Below are positions 10,842-22,010 of a stretch of DNA of 64,000 nucleotides, piece after piece. The position numbers and the translations under genes were made by a program. The stretch spans positions 1,302,001 through 1,366,000 of the forward strand of contig SMMW01000535.1 of the NCBI GenBank assembly GCA_004794655.1, given 5' to 3'. The DNA is from Marisa cornuarietis. Lineage: Eukaryota > Mollusca > Gastropoda > Architaenioglossa > Ampullariidae. The notes beneath the pieces are model-generated. The model had not been told where the DNA came from and ran no database searches. It saw only the letters and a program-made list of their open reading frames with translations. Numbering within the stretch: position 1 is the stretch's first letter; each line of letters opens with the position of its first letter.

Positions 10842-11120
10842 ATCTCTTCCTCTCTGTCATTTTGTATTTAAGTCACCATCTGCTGCTCATAAATATGCGA
10901 TGACTGGAGCAAATTGCTCGAGGCACAGTTCAATGTAAATGTGAAACGTTGCCTGATAGATGTGATGCAGCAGGCCTTGCACACGCTCGCGGCCATCATA
11001 AAGATTGGACATCTCTTGAACGCCTCGAATTACTACACGAGCAGCACGTGTGACACTTCTAAACACTTGGAGTTACTTTGTTATGATCAACGCTAGTGAC
11101 GCTCATATCGCTCCTCTCTT
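10587..11120. other. No supported gene; TC/TA tract inside
   Basis: Contains a (CT)n(AT)n compound tract at 10810-10842. Short frames (plus 10637-10903, plus 10914-11096, minus 10582-10770) overlap each other and the tract, and I do not support them. Confidence 0.5.
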
Positions 11121-11146
11121 TCACACACACACACACACACACACAC
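11121..11146 (+). repeat. (CA)n microsatellite
   Basis: About 13 CA units. Confidence 0.95.
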
Positions 11147-11521
11147 GCAGACAACAAGAGAACGGAAAGAAGAAAAGAGGGCAAATTCTATTTCCATAAA
11201 AATGCTAAAGACTCGCCCTTGTCCTTCGCCAACCCTCCCCAATCCTTACTCCCCCCCCTGAACTCCCCCTCTCCACCTAAAACTTTTTATGACGTGTTAG
11301 CCTTTCACTTTGCTCTTGCTTCCAGCAGTTTCCACACCTTTTTAGTCGATGAAATATCTCATCAAAATCTCATTACAGACGCTCATGTAAGACGCGGCGA
11401 CAGCGTTCTTCAGGTAATTGCCTGCAGCCTGATGTAATGCACTTGTTTTGGCCCGAATTCATATCAGTTAAAAGGAAACAAACGAGTTTACATCACTTTG
11501 TGGCGCGCATACTTTTAAATC

Positions 11522-11552
11522 TGTGTGTGTGTGAGTGTGTGTGTGTGTGTGT
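11522..11552 (+). repeat. (TG)n microsatellite
   Basis: About 15 TG units with one GTGA interruption. It is followed by a GC-rich inverted motif CTCGCGCATGCGAG at about 11576-11589. Confidence 0.9.
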
Positions 11553-11893
11553 TCCCTGACGAGTGCCAGTTCTTGCTCGCGCATGCGAGTATCTGTGTAA
11601 GTGTATAGGTAGACAATACTGTTACACCACACGGTTTGACATGCGCATTCGTTTACAATACACAATGAAAACAGATCTTTTTTTTTCTAGGGGCCGGGGG
11701 GTCCAGCCCAGCGTGATATCAAATATTAAAAAAATTGTAAGCTTTCAACACAAAGAAGTGAACACTATATCTTTAACCGACAGACATATGCTCTTCACCT
11801 CTAGTCATCAAGGTATAAACTATCACAGCAAAACAATAATAACCAAGACCACCAGGCTAGGTAACTCTTCTGTAACAGGCCGTTCAGTGGCTG

Positions 11894-12084
11894 GGGTAAA
11901 AAAAGGCACAGGTCATCCCATGACCTTTTCAGGTCGATGGGGAGTGAGATGTTTCTAGAGGAAAGCTTTTACATGGAGTCAGGTACCCAATCCCATAAGG
12001 GAAGTATGCTGCACTTATCGGGAATTGAACCAACGCGGTCTCGGTTCGGACACCAGCACTCTAACCATTCGGCCATCCACTTCC
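11894..12084 (-). mobile_element. SINE B, copy 1 (tRNA-derived, internally deleted)
   Basis: On the minus strand the head reads GGATGGCCGAATGGTTAGAG, a tRNA-Ser/Leu-like box A, then TCCGAACCGAGA and a box B in GGTTCAATTCCCGATAAG. The body matches the copy at 48041-48287 (shared GGAGTCAGGTACCCA, CACAGGTCAT/AAGGTCATTCC and TTTTCAGGTCG/TGTTCAGGTCG on plus). It lacks about 60 bp of that copy's middle. No clean TSD is visible. It is too rearranged for a functional tRNA. Confidence 0.8.
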
Positions 12085-12086
12085 CC

Positions 12087-13220
12087 TGTGCTGGAGTACT
12101 CCTTTCCCTCTATTTTATCACTAGAAATGTTCTTACTTTTTACCGATTTTCCGTAGATCGGAAGTGCAGGAATAAAGAACTGAGGAGTAAGCGGAGCAGT
12201 ACTCTTGATCATGTAAAACATCAGACACACGGAGTGCCTGTGCATTTTTTCGCGCGCTCGTGTGTGTGTGTGCTGTGTGAACGGGTGGGTGTGTTTGAAC
12301 AGGTGTGGATGTAAGCGGGTGGGGCTGTTGGGTGAGTGTGTGTGTGTGTGTGTTTGGGTGGGTGGGTCTGTGGGTGTGAGTACGCCTGTGCAGCCTCGTC
12401 TGATCTTGTGCAGTTGCACGCGACAGAGTGTCGAGAAAAAATAAAGGTTCTCTGGTTGTGGCTGGGTGTCCGTTCAGGCCGTTAGGGTATTCGGAAGCTT
12501 CGCTGAGCCCGAAAAGAGATGTCACCTAAGCTTTACTCACTCAAGTCTCTTAAATCGCTTTTCGCTCGCCGCATAAACTAGGCTTTGCAAAAACTTGTTT
12601 TCCCAAAAGAACTTCCCAGAAAAAGCCGTGAGGAAATAGAGTGGGAGAAGGAAAACTAGTGAGTACGAACTGCCTTAACAGGGAAGTAACTCTTCACTGC
12701 AAACTACGACATTTCACGTCAGGAGAGCGGCGTGAGCTGCTCTGAGACTCTCAAAAAAAAAAAAAAAAAAAAAAAAGGAAAGAAAAAAGAAAGCAAGAAA
12801 AATCGGTTTGTCGCTACAGCTCTGAGCGGGAGGCAGAAACATCTCATCATTTTGCATTTCACTGCATTCTTCACGTTGCGTTCTTCCAAACGCACACTCA
12901 TGTCTAACTATCCGGAGGCTAAGTTCTCTTTCCTGTGGAGTTGGGTGACTTGCCGCTATAACTGAAATTATAGAATTTAATTGCTGCTTTAACATTGGAA
13001 AAATAAAACAACACAGTGACAAAAGCTGTACTTTTTGGTGCCGGAGCCGTGAGTTTCTTTCCAAGCCCGGCTTTACTTTCTTCAAAATACATCTAAATTG
13101 AGCTTCTTTTGTTATATTTGTTGTTCTGGCTGTCTTTCGTGTTTATTCGTTTAGCTTTTAGTTGTTAAATAGTTAGATGTAACAGTGTACATCTACTGTC
13201 TGTGTTAACGAAGCTTTAGC
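12087..13220. other. No supported gene; GT-rich tract and poly-A run
   Basis: An imperfect GT-rich stretch lies at about 12258-12385, which explains the His/Thr/Pro-rich frames on the minus strand. A run of 24 A lies at 12753-12776. No exon is supported. Confidence 0.6.
12753..12776 (+). repeat. Poly-A run (24 A)
   Basis: A homopolymer followed by AAAG-rich sequence. It could be a retroposed 3' tail, but no body is recognised upstream. Confidence 0.9.
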
Positions 13221-13378
13221 TTAGGGGCTTTGGTCGGGTTAGGGCTTGGATTAGGGTTTGTGTGGTTGGGGGTGAGGCTTAGGTTAGGCGTTTGGAGTAC
13301 GGTTAGGGGCTTGATTTAAGGTTTAGGTTAGCAATTAGTGGGTAGGGGTATAGGCTAGGATTTTTTAAGAGTTAGGAC
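13221..13378 (+). repeat. Degenerate telomere-like TTAGGG tract
   Basis: Scattered TTAGGG and close variants (TTAGGGCTTGG, ATTAGGGTTTG, GGCTTAGGTTAGG, CGGTTAGGGGC, GTTTAGGTTAG, GTAGGGG) over about 160 bp, all G-rich on the same strand. It fits an old interstitial telomeric-type or satellite tract. TTAGGG is the ancestral animal telomere repeat (established). Whether this piece came from telomeres is inference. Confidence 0.6.
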
Positions 13379-13394
13379 AATAGGCTCGGATCAT

Positions 13395-13702
13395 GTGGTG
13401 AGTAAAATTGCTGCTAGCTGTTCAGCTTATTTAAACAAGAGCATTTTCTATGGTAGTGTGCTCTCTGTGTCAGCTGAGGGGTCATTTGAGAGGATGTGCA
13501 CGATGTTTGGATTTCGCCGGATAGGTTGGCTATCTTGCCGATGTCACACTACAGTCACGGTGTTGGGGGAAGGGAGGGAGACATTTCGATTCCTGTTCGT
13601 CAACAACCGACCGCAGCAATTTCATTGGCACGCTTTTCTCCACTCACGCCGTATTACTCTTGACCTTTATCCTCTATCCATCTATTGGTCTCATGAAATA
13701 AG
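13395..13702 (+). other. Open frame ending at a strong splice donor
   Basis: A plus-strand frame from 13395 stays open to ATAAG|GTAAGG at 13702, a near-ideal 5' splice site. It has no recognisable domain. It includes SVSAEGSFERM and GEGRETFRFLFVNNRPQQF. Two inverted CCAAT motifs (ATTGG) lie inside at about 13622 and 13685, so it may equally be a 5' untranslated or promoter region. Weak evidence only. Confidence 0.15.
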
Positions 13703-16700
13703 GTAAGGGCACTTGGGAGGAGTGGACGCTTGTGACTGAAAGCTGAAAGAGCTATCTGCTGATTTTTAGAATGTCCGGAAAATTTTGTATTTGTAGCTTT
13801 TGTTTAAGAACTGTAAAACTCTTTTGTTTGGAGGCCTTATCATCTGCACTAATGAAAGTTACCACAATCATATAAATAAAACGCCGGAGAGGATAAAAAG
13901 TAAACTGTTTTCTTTTAAATATTTTATGAGGTTTAATGCAGCATAGTCTGAATACTTTAATCCTGGAAATACTTCCTACTGGTATATCAAAAAAGAGATT
14001 TTCCCGTTAATCAATAGTAACTAATCAATTAAGATATGGAACGATAAACACATTGACCTCCTTTAGAAATGTGAATCGCCATCCTTAATGAGTGTTAAAA
14101 ACGATAGCTGAAATTGCCATCATTTACCAGCTACATGAAGCAAAGTCAATGCCTTTAAAACAGAGACCACGTGATGGCAGCACTCAGTGACACCAACAGC
14201 TACCTCCATGAAAATGGATACAAATTGTACAAGAAACGAGGTAATGGGAACAGACATGGTGATAATAAATCAGTTCTATTGGAAAGAAACGAAGAAGTGC
14301 GCATGCCCACCGTCGTGCCTCTTATTTAAAAAGGTACTTCCACGGACGGAAGTCCCACTGATCAAAGGCGATGCATTTTTAAAGCTGGCCAATTGGTGGG
14401 ACGCTTGTCAGATGCTAGACAGAGAAGGCGCTACAAAGACTGATTCTTCATTCGCCTGATTCGGATGATGGCAGGCGATCTGATAAAGTCTCACGAGACC
14501 GGGCAATCCTTGCGTAGACTCAAAGCCATCATCCCTACCACGAATGTTTTCATGTTCTTCTTCTTTTATCTACAGCTGTCTCTAGCTAACCTTTGACGTA
14601 GGGTCATTGCTTCAGCAGAATCCATCCAATAATAATAACAACAAATAATTAAAGAAGAAACCTCAAATAAACCAAATGAAAACACAAAAGCTTACAAAAG
14701 GCGCTCATACTCGCCCCCTACCTTCCCTCCAAAAATAATAAACTAGTCGACAAACAAAGCAATTTACAAAATTCCTTGTGTTTGATCTCCATCGGGAGTG
14801 GTCTTGATGTTCGCAAGGAGAAAAAGAAACTGGACATTACCGCTACAAAGAATGGATAAAAAATAAAAAATAAAAATAAGGAAAACATTATCCTTATACA
14901 AAAGTCTATGTCTAAGCGTTTGAAAACATCCATCATCATCATCATCATCATCATCGTGCGTCTTCTACTTTTTCATACCATAAGGAAGATGTTGTGACGC
15001 GCTTTATTTCCATCTAGGGGAAATACTTTGAGGACCAGTCCAGATACAGGGACAAGTGAAGACCGACAAACATCTGTACTAAGAAAGTTGTCAGTCATGA
15101 CCTCGCCTACGCCAATCACAGCACGGCTTACTTTAATAGTACAAACCATTCATGTCTTCAGTTTTGCAAGAGTTTCGTTTCAATGAACAATTTACAGAAG
15201 CAGAAGAGGTCTATGTTCAGACTATGCAGATTTGTGTACTTATCTCAAATGGAATGCTTCTGGAAGGTTTCCTAGCGATGGCGTGCTTTCACTCATTGGG
15301 AATATTATCTTGTTCTAGGTGCACTCATGCTTTGTATCATTTTATTAGTTTTACCCGATTGCTTTGAGTGAACCATCTACCCAGTGCGTTACAAAACAGA
15401 ATATATACAGTATTGATACTAACACCAGTGGAAGCCAAGTTGACATTAATCTTAATATGTTCAAGAAGAATAAAACCTCACTTCTTTATGACTATAGTCA
15501 GGAAACCTAATTCCTTATTAGCATTTTGCATAGGCGCGTTTTTGTAACTGTTTAAGAGAAAAGAGAATTTTTAAAAAGTTTCCTTGATCGGAAAAAATGA
15601 GTAAAAAACATTAAGCTAATGTTTTAAAATTCTAAAAATAAATTCGTATCTAAACATCCTATTGGGATTTAGACAATGAAGAGAACAAATGTAGCGAGGA
15701 AACAGATGAAACGCAATGGGATCATTAAGAAAAAAGTTTCTGGGCAAATTTTCCTCAACCCTTGAATTATAGCTGTCAACGTCGATACATCCCAATGGTA
15801 CGGTAGGAAGAAACAGATCTCTTCCAATGTCTTCTGAAAATCCATTTTATGGCTGGAAAAGGCAGAAGTGGGATAACCAGCTACAGACAAATGGAGCCAG
15901 AAAGCTAAGTGTTTGTTATTTTCTCGGACTTCAGTTCTGCTGCTCAACCAGACACGATCTCGCTGTCTTCTGTTCCCTCCAGCTGTCTTCCCCTGACTAC
16001 CACAGAGTCTAGGAGCTTCCATCTTTGAAATCCCCTGCATCTGAACCAAACCAAGTCCAATCCAAACGCGTGGCGGACGTAGGAGAATAATATGTGGATG
16101 CTTTGCGTGTGGTGGTGTAAAATAATAGCTTTTTTTGTTTAAATTCTACTTCTGCTGACGCAAGAAGACGACGAAGGAAAAAGAAGAATACCACTCGCCT
16201 GCTCATTTGCTGAAGAAAACTTAAAAAAAGATCAAACGATAATTAGCTTAAGATGAAATACCGACGGGAATAAGAACCAGACAAATAAATGGATGGCGCA
16301 GCTGTTCATCATTTCTTTACCATGATCAAAGATCAGGCGAAACCTCGGCTTTTTTTTATAACTTTTCCTCCATTTTGAGAAGATGGGAGGGCGAAATACT
16401 TTCCTAAGAAGTAAATGCTAGAGACAAAAACAGCAACAACCCCCCCAACCCATACACACTCACTGACCAGAACAAATAATGAATAAAGGAAGAAATAAAG
16501 CAGAAAATTTGAAGCAATGATGTCGAAAGAAGAAGGAGCGATAACAAGAAACAACATCAAAAGAACAAAAGCATCAATTATTGATTTCAAAAACAGAAAT
16601 GAATCTCGCGGGCTGGAAACCTTTGGAGGCGGTTAAAACGCACAAGACGAGATAACAGCTCTTCTCGTGTCCTTGTTGCTTTAAAGGTAACTGAATGTGA

Positions 16701-16845
16701 AAACTATCTCAGTATCACATGTTTTGTTTTAGCCTCGTGTGTTGTTGTGGTGGCTGTTTTTATCAGATGAATGATGACAACTTATTAGTGCGTGCATACA
16801 GCCACGCTCATGAACTTTCTCTTTCTCTCTCTCACACACAAAGCA

Positions 16846-16848
<3 letters not shown>
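13703..16848. other. No supported gene
   Basis: Contains a short (ATC)n tract at 14931-14955 and a GT/CT-rich stretch near 16820. Open frames (plus 14187-14459, plus 15152-15367, minus 15669-16049 and others) show no domain, and their neighbouring splice signals are not convincing. Confidence 0.5.
14931..14955 (+). repeat. (ATC)n microsatellite
   Basis: About eight ATC units, giving a poly-Met start on the minus strand. Confidence 0.95.

Positions 16849-16881
<33 letters not shown>
16849..16881 (+). repeat. (CA)n microsatellite
   Basis: About 16 CA units, preceded by a CT-rich run and a shorter CA stretch. Confidence 0.95.
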
Positions 16882-16882
<1 letters not shown>

Positions 16883-17118
16883 CAGCAATGATACGTTGTA
16901 GAATTTGAGCGATACATTTCCCATACTCTACTAAAACATCTGCAGCAAGTACTGTTCAAACCAGTTCCTAGCTTAATGTGTTAGAAAGGTTCCATTTCCC
17001 AGGCTAACTCTGAAACTATTCCCCTTTGATGTAAACCGCAGATTAACCGTTTTTTTGCGTGCCAGAACGCCGTCAGTCAATGCCCAGCCAGACCGACGTT
17101 TGTTCCTCGAGCTTCCCA

Positions 17119-17133
17119 CCCCCCCCCCCCCCC
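17119..17133 (+). repeat. Poly-C run
   Basis: A 15-base homopolymer of C within a longer C-rich stretch (17115-17140). Confidence 0.9.
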
Positions 17134-18225
17134 ACCCCTCCTTCTCGCATCCTACCACCCAATCTTTCGGACTCTTCATTATTTCTTTATAATGACTGGC
17201 ACAGCGCTCACTAAAGTGTCTGTTTTCATCTGTTGCTATTGAATGTTGATAAACAAGTTTACATCAGCTACTGTTGGACGTCTATAAACAGGTTTACTTG
17301 CTACACCTTGACTGCTATTCCATTTTGGTGAACACTAACTTGATTGAGTTAACAGTGAGCACGTGTTCCTGCACGTGAGCAAGAAGGAATTTTACAGGCA
17401 CCAGTCGGATAAAGGTTGGATTAGAGAGTGCGACACGCGCGCCCTCAAACGGCACACGCGCACACCCTATAGGGACCACATGCACGTGCGTGAACCGACG
17501 CGAAAAAAGTATTGTTTAGAATAAACTCTTTTAAAGTGCATGAAGAGTTCACCAAGTTTTTGAGCATAAACATAGCTTATCGACAATTTAAACTTCTGCC
17601 ATCACCTGCATTAGGACTAATGATTCGCTGCATCCTTGAAAAATTGTGAACTGCCTGCAATAACAGAAATGTTACCCCTCCACTCACGCATTCCTTCACT
17701 CACTATCTCAGCCATTCAAGACACCATAACCATTCTGCCAGAACTAACGAAGGTCGATAATTGAGAGACAGCAGCCTCACAGCTTTGAATGATGACGAGT
17801 GCAATGCGGAATCATCAGCGTGGCGACCGAGGGGACAAAAAGGCCCGTGACCCATAGGACGTGACCCCCATCCTTCTCCGTCCCAGATTTGTTTATGAGT
17901 CTGAAGGGAGTGCTGCCCTGTGTTGGCTTGGTGCCACGTTTATTTGTTCACTGTCGCACGTGCTTTAAGATTATACTTTAGTTGACATAAAGCAATCTCG
18001 ACATGATTGAGGCCTTATTTTCTCGTGACATGTCATTTTACTGCATTGTTTCGAGTCTGACTTCACTGGGGGATGGGGGGGGGCTACCTTACTGAATACC
18101 TTCACTCACATGCACGTTGACAAAATTGGTTTCGATCCTATCCTCACTGACATGACACATTGCCTAGAGCCTACACACAGTGACATTATCAGAAACGAGT
18201 CAACGGTCTTCGTTGCGCTCACGCG

Positions 18226-18227
<2 letters not shown>
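17134..18227. other. No supported gene; E-box cluster inside
   Basis: Three CACGTG E-boxes occur at 17360, 17372 and 17483, in a stretch locally rich in CpG (ACGCGCGCCC, CACACGCGCAC). No open frame or start site can be tied to them. The rest holds nothing I recognise. Confidence 0.45.

Positions 18228-18273
<46 letters not shown>
18228..18273 (+). repeat. (GT)n microsatellite
   Basis: About 23 GT units. Confidence 0.97.
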
Positions 18274-18275
<2 letters not shown>

Positions 18276-18745
18276 AGTGCGTATGACTATTGTGAGTGAG
18301 CTCCCGGAGAGAACATTAAATCTGTGCGGACAAGATGGGACTCACACAAGCTGACCGCACAGCTTTAGTGGGTAAACAAAGTGAATTTACTCCCGAACAG
18401 ACAGCCAAGGAGGATAGTTGGATCATCTTTGTGGAAAATGCATTTCATTCTATTTGTGTGATATTTATTCCTTGCCGAGTCAAGCTCATGGAGTTTCCGG
18501 TGTGTGGTATTTATGGAAAAATGGGTTTACAGGAATCACCTGGGGGAGGGAAATAAGTGACCCATCACGTATGAAAAAGTTCTTTAGTGGACTGCTCCCA
18601 TTGATATACCCTGGCTTGGAGAGTCAAGACGCAAAAACATTCCTCCTACCCCATTTCCTAAAAAAAACAACCCCAAAACAAAAACAAAGCCCCGATTACC
18701 TTTACTTATGGCGAGGGGAAGGGTGTGAACGTGAAAAATGAATCG

Positions 18746-18779
18746 AATAATAATAATAATAATAGTAATAATAATAATA
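18746..18779 (+). repeat. (AAT)n microsatellite
   Basis: About 11 AAT units with one GTA interruption. Confidence 0.95.
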
Positions 18780-18943
18780 TAGTGTAAATTAAGTGTATAA
18801 GCATTCATGTAAAATTAATGAGCATATCAAGGCAGATTATCTTGTATTATATATCTAAGTATTTTTTTTTAGATATGCCTAACTGGCCTCATATACAGAG
18901 GTGACGGAGAAACAGTAATAATTTAGGGTTTATATAAACATAA

Positions 18944-19206
18944 GGGGCCAGTTGCACAACACGTTTCTAAACCTTAAAACTGTTCTAAAGAAGCAAAATC
19001 TCTTCTTAGCCATTTTGATGAACTGCATAAAAACACAAAAAATTGTACTGACAGGACGGAAAGTCAGACTTAAACAACTTTATCTTATTTAAACCAGTTT
19101 TAGTTTTAAAAATTCTAAAATTGTGGTGTGCACTTTAAACTGATTATCTAAATAGAGGTAAGGCCTAAAAGTGTTTAAAATTAGAACTGTGTCGTGCAAC
19201 TGGCCC
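18944..19206 (-). mobile_element. MITE, copy 2 (inverted relative to copy 1)
   Basis: A 263-bp element starting GGGGCCAGTTGCACAACACG and ending in the inverted form (GTGCAACTGGCCC). Read on the minus strand it aligns along its whole length with 969-1234. Shared internal landmarks include AGAAGCAAAATCTCTTCTTA, TGATTATCTAAAT and TCAGACTTAAACAACTTTA. A 2-bp AA occurs on both sides and may be a TSD, which would suit some Harbinger-type elements. There is no coding capacity. Confidence 0.88.
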
Positions 19207-20130
19207 AAGGCCTTTAGTGAGTCGTGGTAAGAGGCGGCAGCCGTGTTTCGTACATACTCCTATCTTGTGTTCCATGTAGTAGATAAGTATCAATTTAAGT
19301 GCAGTATCCAACCTCGCTATCTTTAGCAAACCCCTTTAAGCTGCTCGGAGATCGCTTTCGCAGTAAGGATGCAAAGCGTAAAAGGTCACGTGTGACACAC
19401 ACCGAGGTAATTAGCTAAACTGTCGGAAACTGTCAATAACGACCAATACATAGAGGACACATCCGTAAAAAAAAACCAGCAGTAAAACGTTGATGGCTTT
19501 TTGAAGCGTGCGCCAATGCAATTAGGGTGGTGCCAGGTGCTTAAATCAGGTACGGGTAGGCATGCAGCCGATGGCGTCGACAGTTAAACATGTGGGACAC
19601 GCATTTGGGTCGTTACAATACACTGCAACCTTTGTCAAGCGCAGCTTCGGGGAGGGCGCTCTGCTTTTAACAGGGAGGTGGAGGATCATATGTCTGGAAC
19701 AGGTGTACATCACAGGTTGTAAAAACAGCAAAGAGACTGTCTTCTACTCTCAAAGGAACAAGTTCACCTACAAACTATTGGTGTAGACTTGTTAGGACTC
19801 AAGAAATGATTACAATGGAAAAGCTTTACGCCCTCTTCCACTACATTGATGTCATACTTGTAAATTAATCGACAGGAAGAGCTTGACTTGGATGAAGGGG
19901 TGGATCGAACATTATTTCAAACACCACAGTTGGAAGTTGTAATGACTAGAAATCAAGCTATGCATTTTATAAAGGTTTATGATGATGGTGACGATGATGA
20001 TTTAGCCCGTTAGTCACTCAGTGTTCATAAAAAATAAAATTCCTTCGTCAGAGACGATATTTTGATTACTTGAGGAAAATAAAGGATGCAAGCTGACCAC
20101 GGTTGGAGGTTTTAAAAGCTAAAACGTTAT
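19207..20130. other. No supported gene
   Basis: A plus frame (19562-19786) and an overlapping minus frame (19546-19731) lie here without recognisable motifs or splice context. Confidence 0.5.
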
Positions 20131-20192
20131 TCGCACGCACACACGCAAGCGCGCGCACACACACCACACCCACACACACACACACACACACA
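20131..20192 (+). repeat. Imperfect (CA)n/(CG) microsatellite
   Basis: CA repeats with GCAC and GCGC interruptions, the purest part being 20171-20192. Confidence 0.93.
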
Positions 20193-20284
20193 ATCATCCA
20201 TCTAGAGCAGATGGGTAGAAGAAAAAATATTTTCGCTTTAAAGTAAATAGTTCTTTCCTGGTTAGAGTAAAAATATTATTCATA

Positions 20285-20490
20285 AGAAGGTTGCCAAGCA
20301 CGTGCGATGGGAATGGCAACGGCGCAAGTGGCGTCATTTCCGCTCGAACGCTCGGAGATTTCTATTGGTCCGGCGAGAGGTGTTGGGCCTGCACAGGTTT
20401 CTTTTACGTAACTATCACCTTGCGCATGAGAGTGGTGGGGGGGGGCCCAGTGATTTCAACTATTGGCCTCTGTGTCATTTCCGGTTAATC
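20285..20490 (+). promoter_or_regulatory. CpG-rich promoter-like segment
   Basis: About 11 CpG fall in the 100 bases from 20297, against an AT-rich background. Motifs seen: a CACGTG E-box at 20299, paired GGTTGCC and GGCAACG half-sites of RFX type at 20290 and 20315, two inverted CCAAT boxes (ATTGG) at 20364 and 20462, two ETS-like cores (ATTTCCGC at 20336 and ATTTCCGGTT at 20477), and an NRF-1-like TGCGCATGAG at 20421. Such mixtures typify TATA-less housekeeping promoters. No gene start could be verified downstream, though a good 3' splice site (TTTTGTTCTTGCAG, ending near 20619) is followed by ATGAATAAAATGC. Confidence 0.3.
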
Positions 20491-21849
20491 TCTCATTTCC
20501 TGCGCAATCTTCTGCCTTTGTTTTTTTTTATTTTTTTGCACGCTTTATTCCTCCGAGACACCCCTCTTAGAGATACCGCTGATTGTGGCAAAGAAATTTG
20601 TTTGTTTTGTTCTTGCAGAGCAGATGAATAAAATGCTTCACGGCGAGATCGTGTATTACAATATTCTGTCTCTCCGTATTTCTATCTCTCTGTCTCTCTT
20701 TTAATTTCTGTTATCACTTAGTCATTTTAAATTTTGAGAAACTTGGATTAAAGCCCTTAACTTGAGATAATTTTGCCTTCATGAATAATATACAGCCATT
20801 ATAATTTTGATAAAATGGATTGCAGAAATGGAATAGCGCACAGTTTTTCACTTTTTGTTTAGTTAATACTGTTTTATATTTTAGTGTATTTGGATACCTG
20901 ATAAAAAATTCATTTTTACTGTCTACAAAATGAATATGCAGGAAGAAATAGCGAAATTTGTCGGCTAAATCATCAGTGTTACATTGAAGACTTATTTAGT
21001 CAATTCTCAGAACATATTTAAATCTTCCTACTTAAAGCGATTGAATGTTTTCTGCTTCGCTACTGCACCAGCCAAGCTTCTTGGGTAAAAGTCTTCTAGT
21101 ACTAAGTAGTTCTTAAACATCCTATCAAGGTAAAATAACGTCTGCAAAATAAAATGTCACTGTACCATCTTAGTAATACTGATATTTAAATCCATTTTCA
21201 ATTCATATTTGAAATTTTTTATCGGAGAAAGTGTACCTTTACGTTATTCATTTCGGTAAACACACAATCCCCGATATTGTCTGAAGTGGGTGTCTAAGGG
21301 ATCAGCCAGAAAAGAGGTAAGAATCAGTTGCAAGTTTACAGAGACAGACAGAGCAGAATGCAATACATTCTAGCCAAAAACTAACAAGTCAAAGGAAGTG
21401 AGGAATGAATAACATTTACTGACAGCTTTGACTGAAGTCTTCGTGATCGTGTTAGTCCATCATGCTTCCTCAGCCCAAAACCTAAAGGAGAGAAGCAAAA
21501 ACAAAAGAAAAAAAGGAAAAAAAACCCTGACAAATTGTGCAAATGGTGGCAGATTGTCTGAAAAGGTGGAGATGCAAGAGATAGGCTGGGGATTTTACGA
21601 GCCTAGGGACATCCAAACATCTTCCGGAGGATTTCAGGCGAAACCGAAATAGATGGACTTAGCACGTCTCGGGTAGCAGCAGTGGGTAATGCTTCCAACG
21701 ACTCCTTAAAGAGCTACCAGAGTGAATATGTTTTATTTTACTCACGGAGGTCGATGGTTCAGTCAATGGTTCAAGACATTTGCTTTCCTGAAGTTTGAGT
21801 GAGTACTTTCTGTGTTCAGTGATGTTTGCACTACTACTAATGATTTGTC
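20491..21849. other. No supported gene
   Basis: AT-rich. Holds the polypyrimidine-AG near 20600-20619, a CT-rich run near 20670-20700 and an unsupported Lys-rich frame at 21428-21652. Confidence 0.5.
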
Positions 21850-22010
21850 TAACGCCTTTCCAAAAATTTACTCTTAGCGCTTTACATAAATGATATATAG
21901 ACTAAATAATCAACAATTATGCACCCATATTCGCATATAACGGACATGCTCACTTCTACAACATACACTCACCCAATACACAAAGTAAATTACAAACACG
22001 TTATGCACCT
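21846..22010 (+). repeat. Dispersed-repeat fragment (AACGCCTTTCC...GCGCTTTACA)
   Basis: The pattern TAACGCCTTTCCAAAAATTT, then TAGCGCTTTACATAAATGAT, matches a motif pair (…AGCGCCTTTCC…AAGCGCTTTACA) that I recall from repeats in many animal genomes. The family and boundaries are not determined. Confidence 0.35.

Noticed and set aside
12015..12525. His/Thr/Pro-rich frames on the minus strand
   Set aside because: They overlap a GT-rich simple stretch and SINE B. Two frames cover the same DNA.
20302..20631. Arg/Trp-rich 109-codon frame
   Set aside because: It spans the promoter-like patch and a poly-T stretch, so it is likely compositional.
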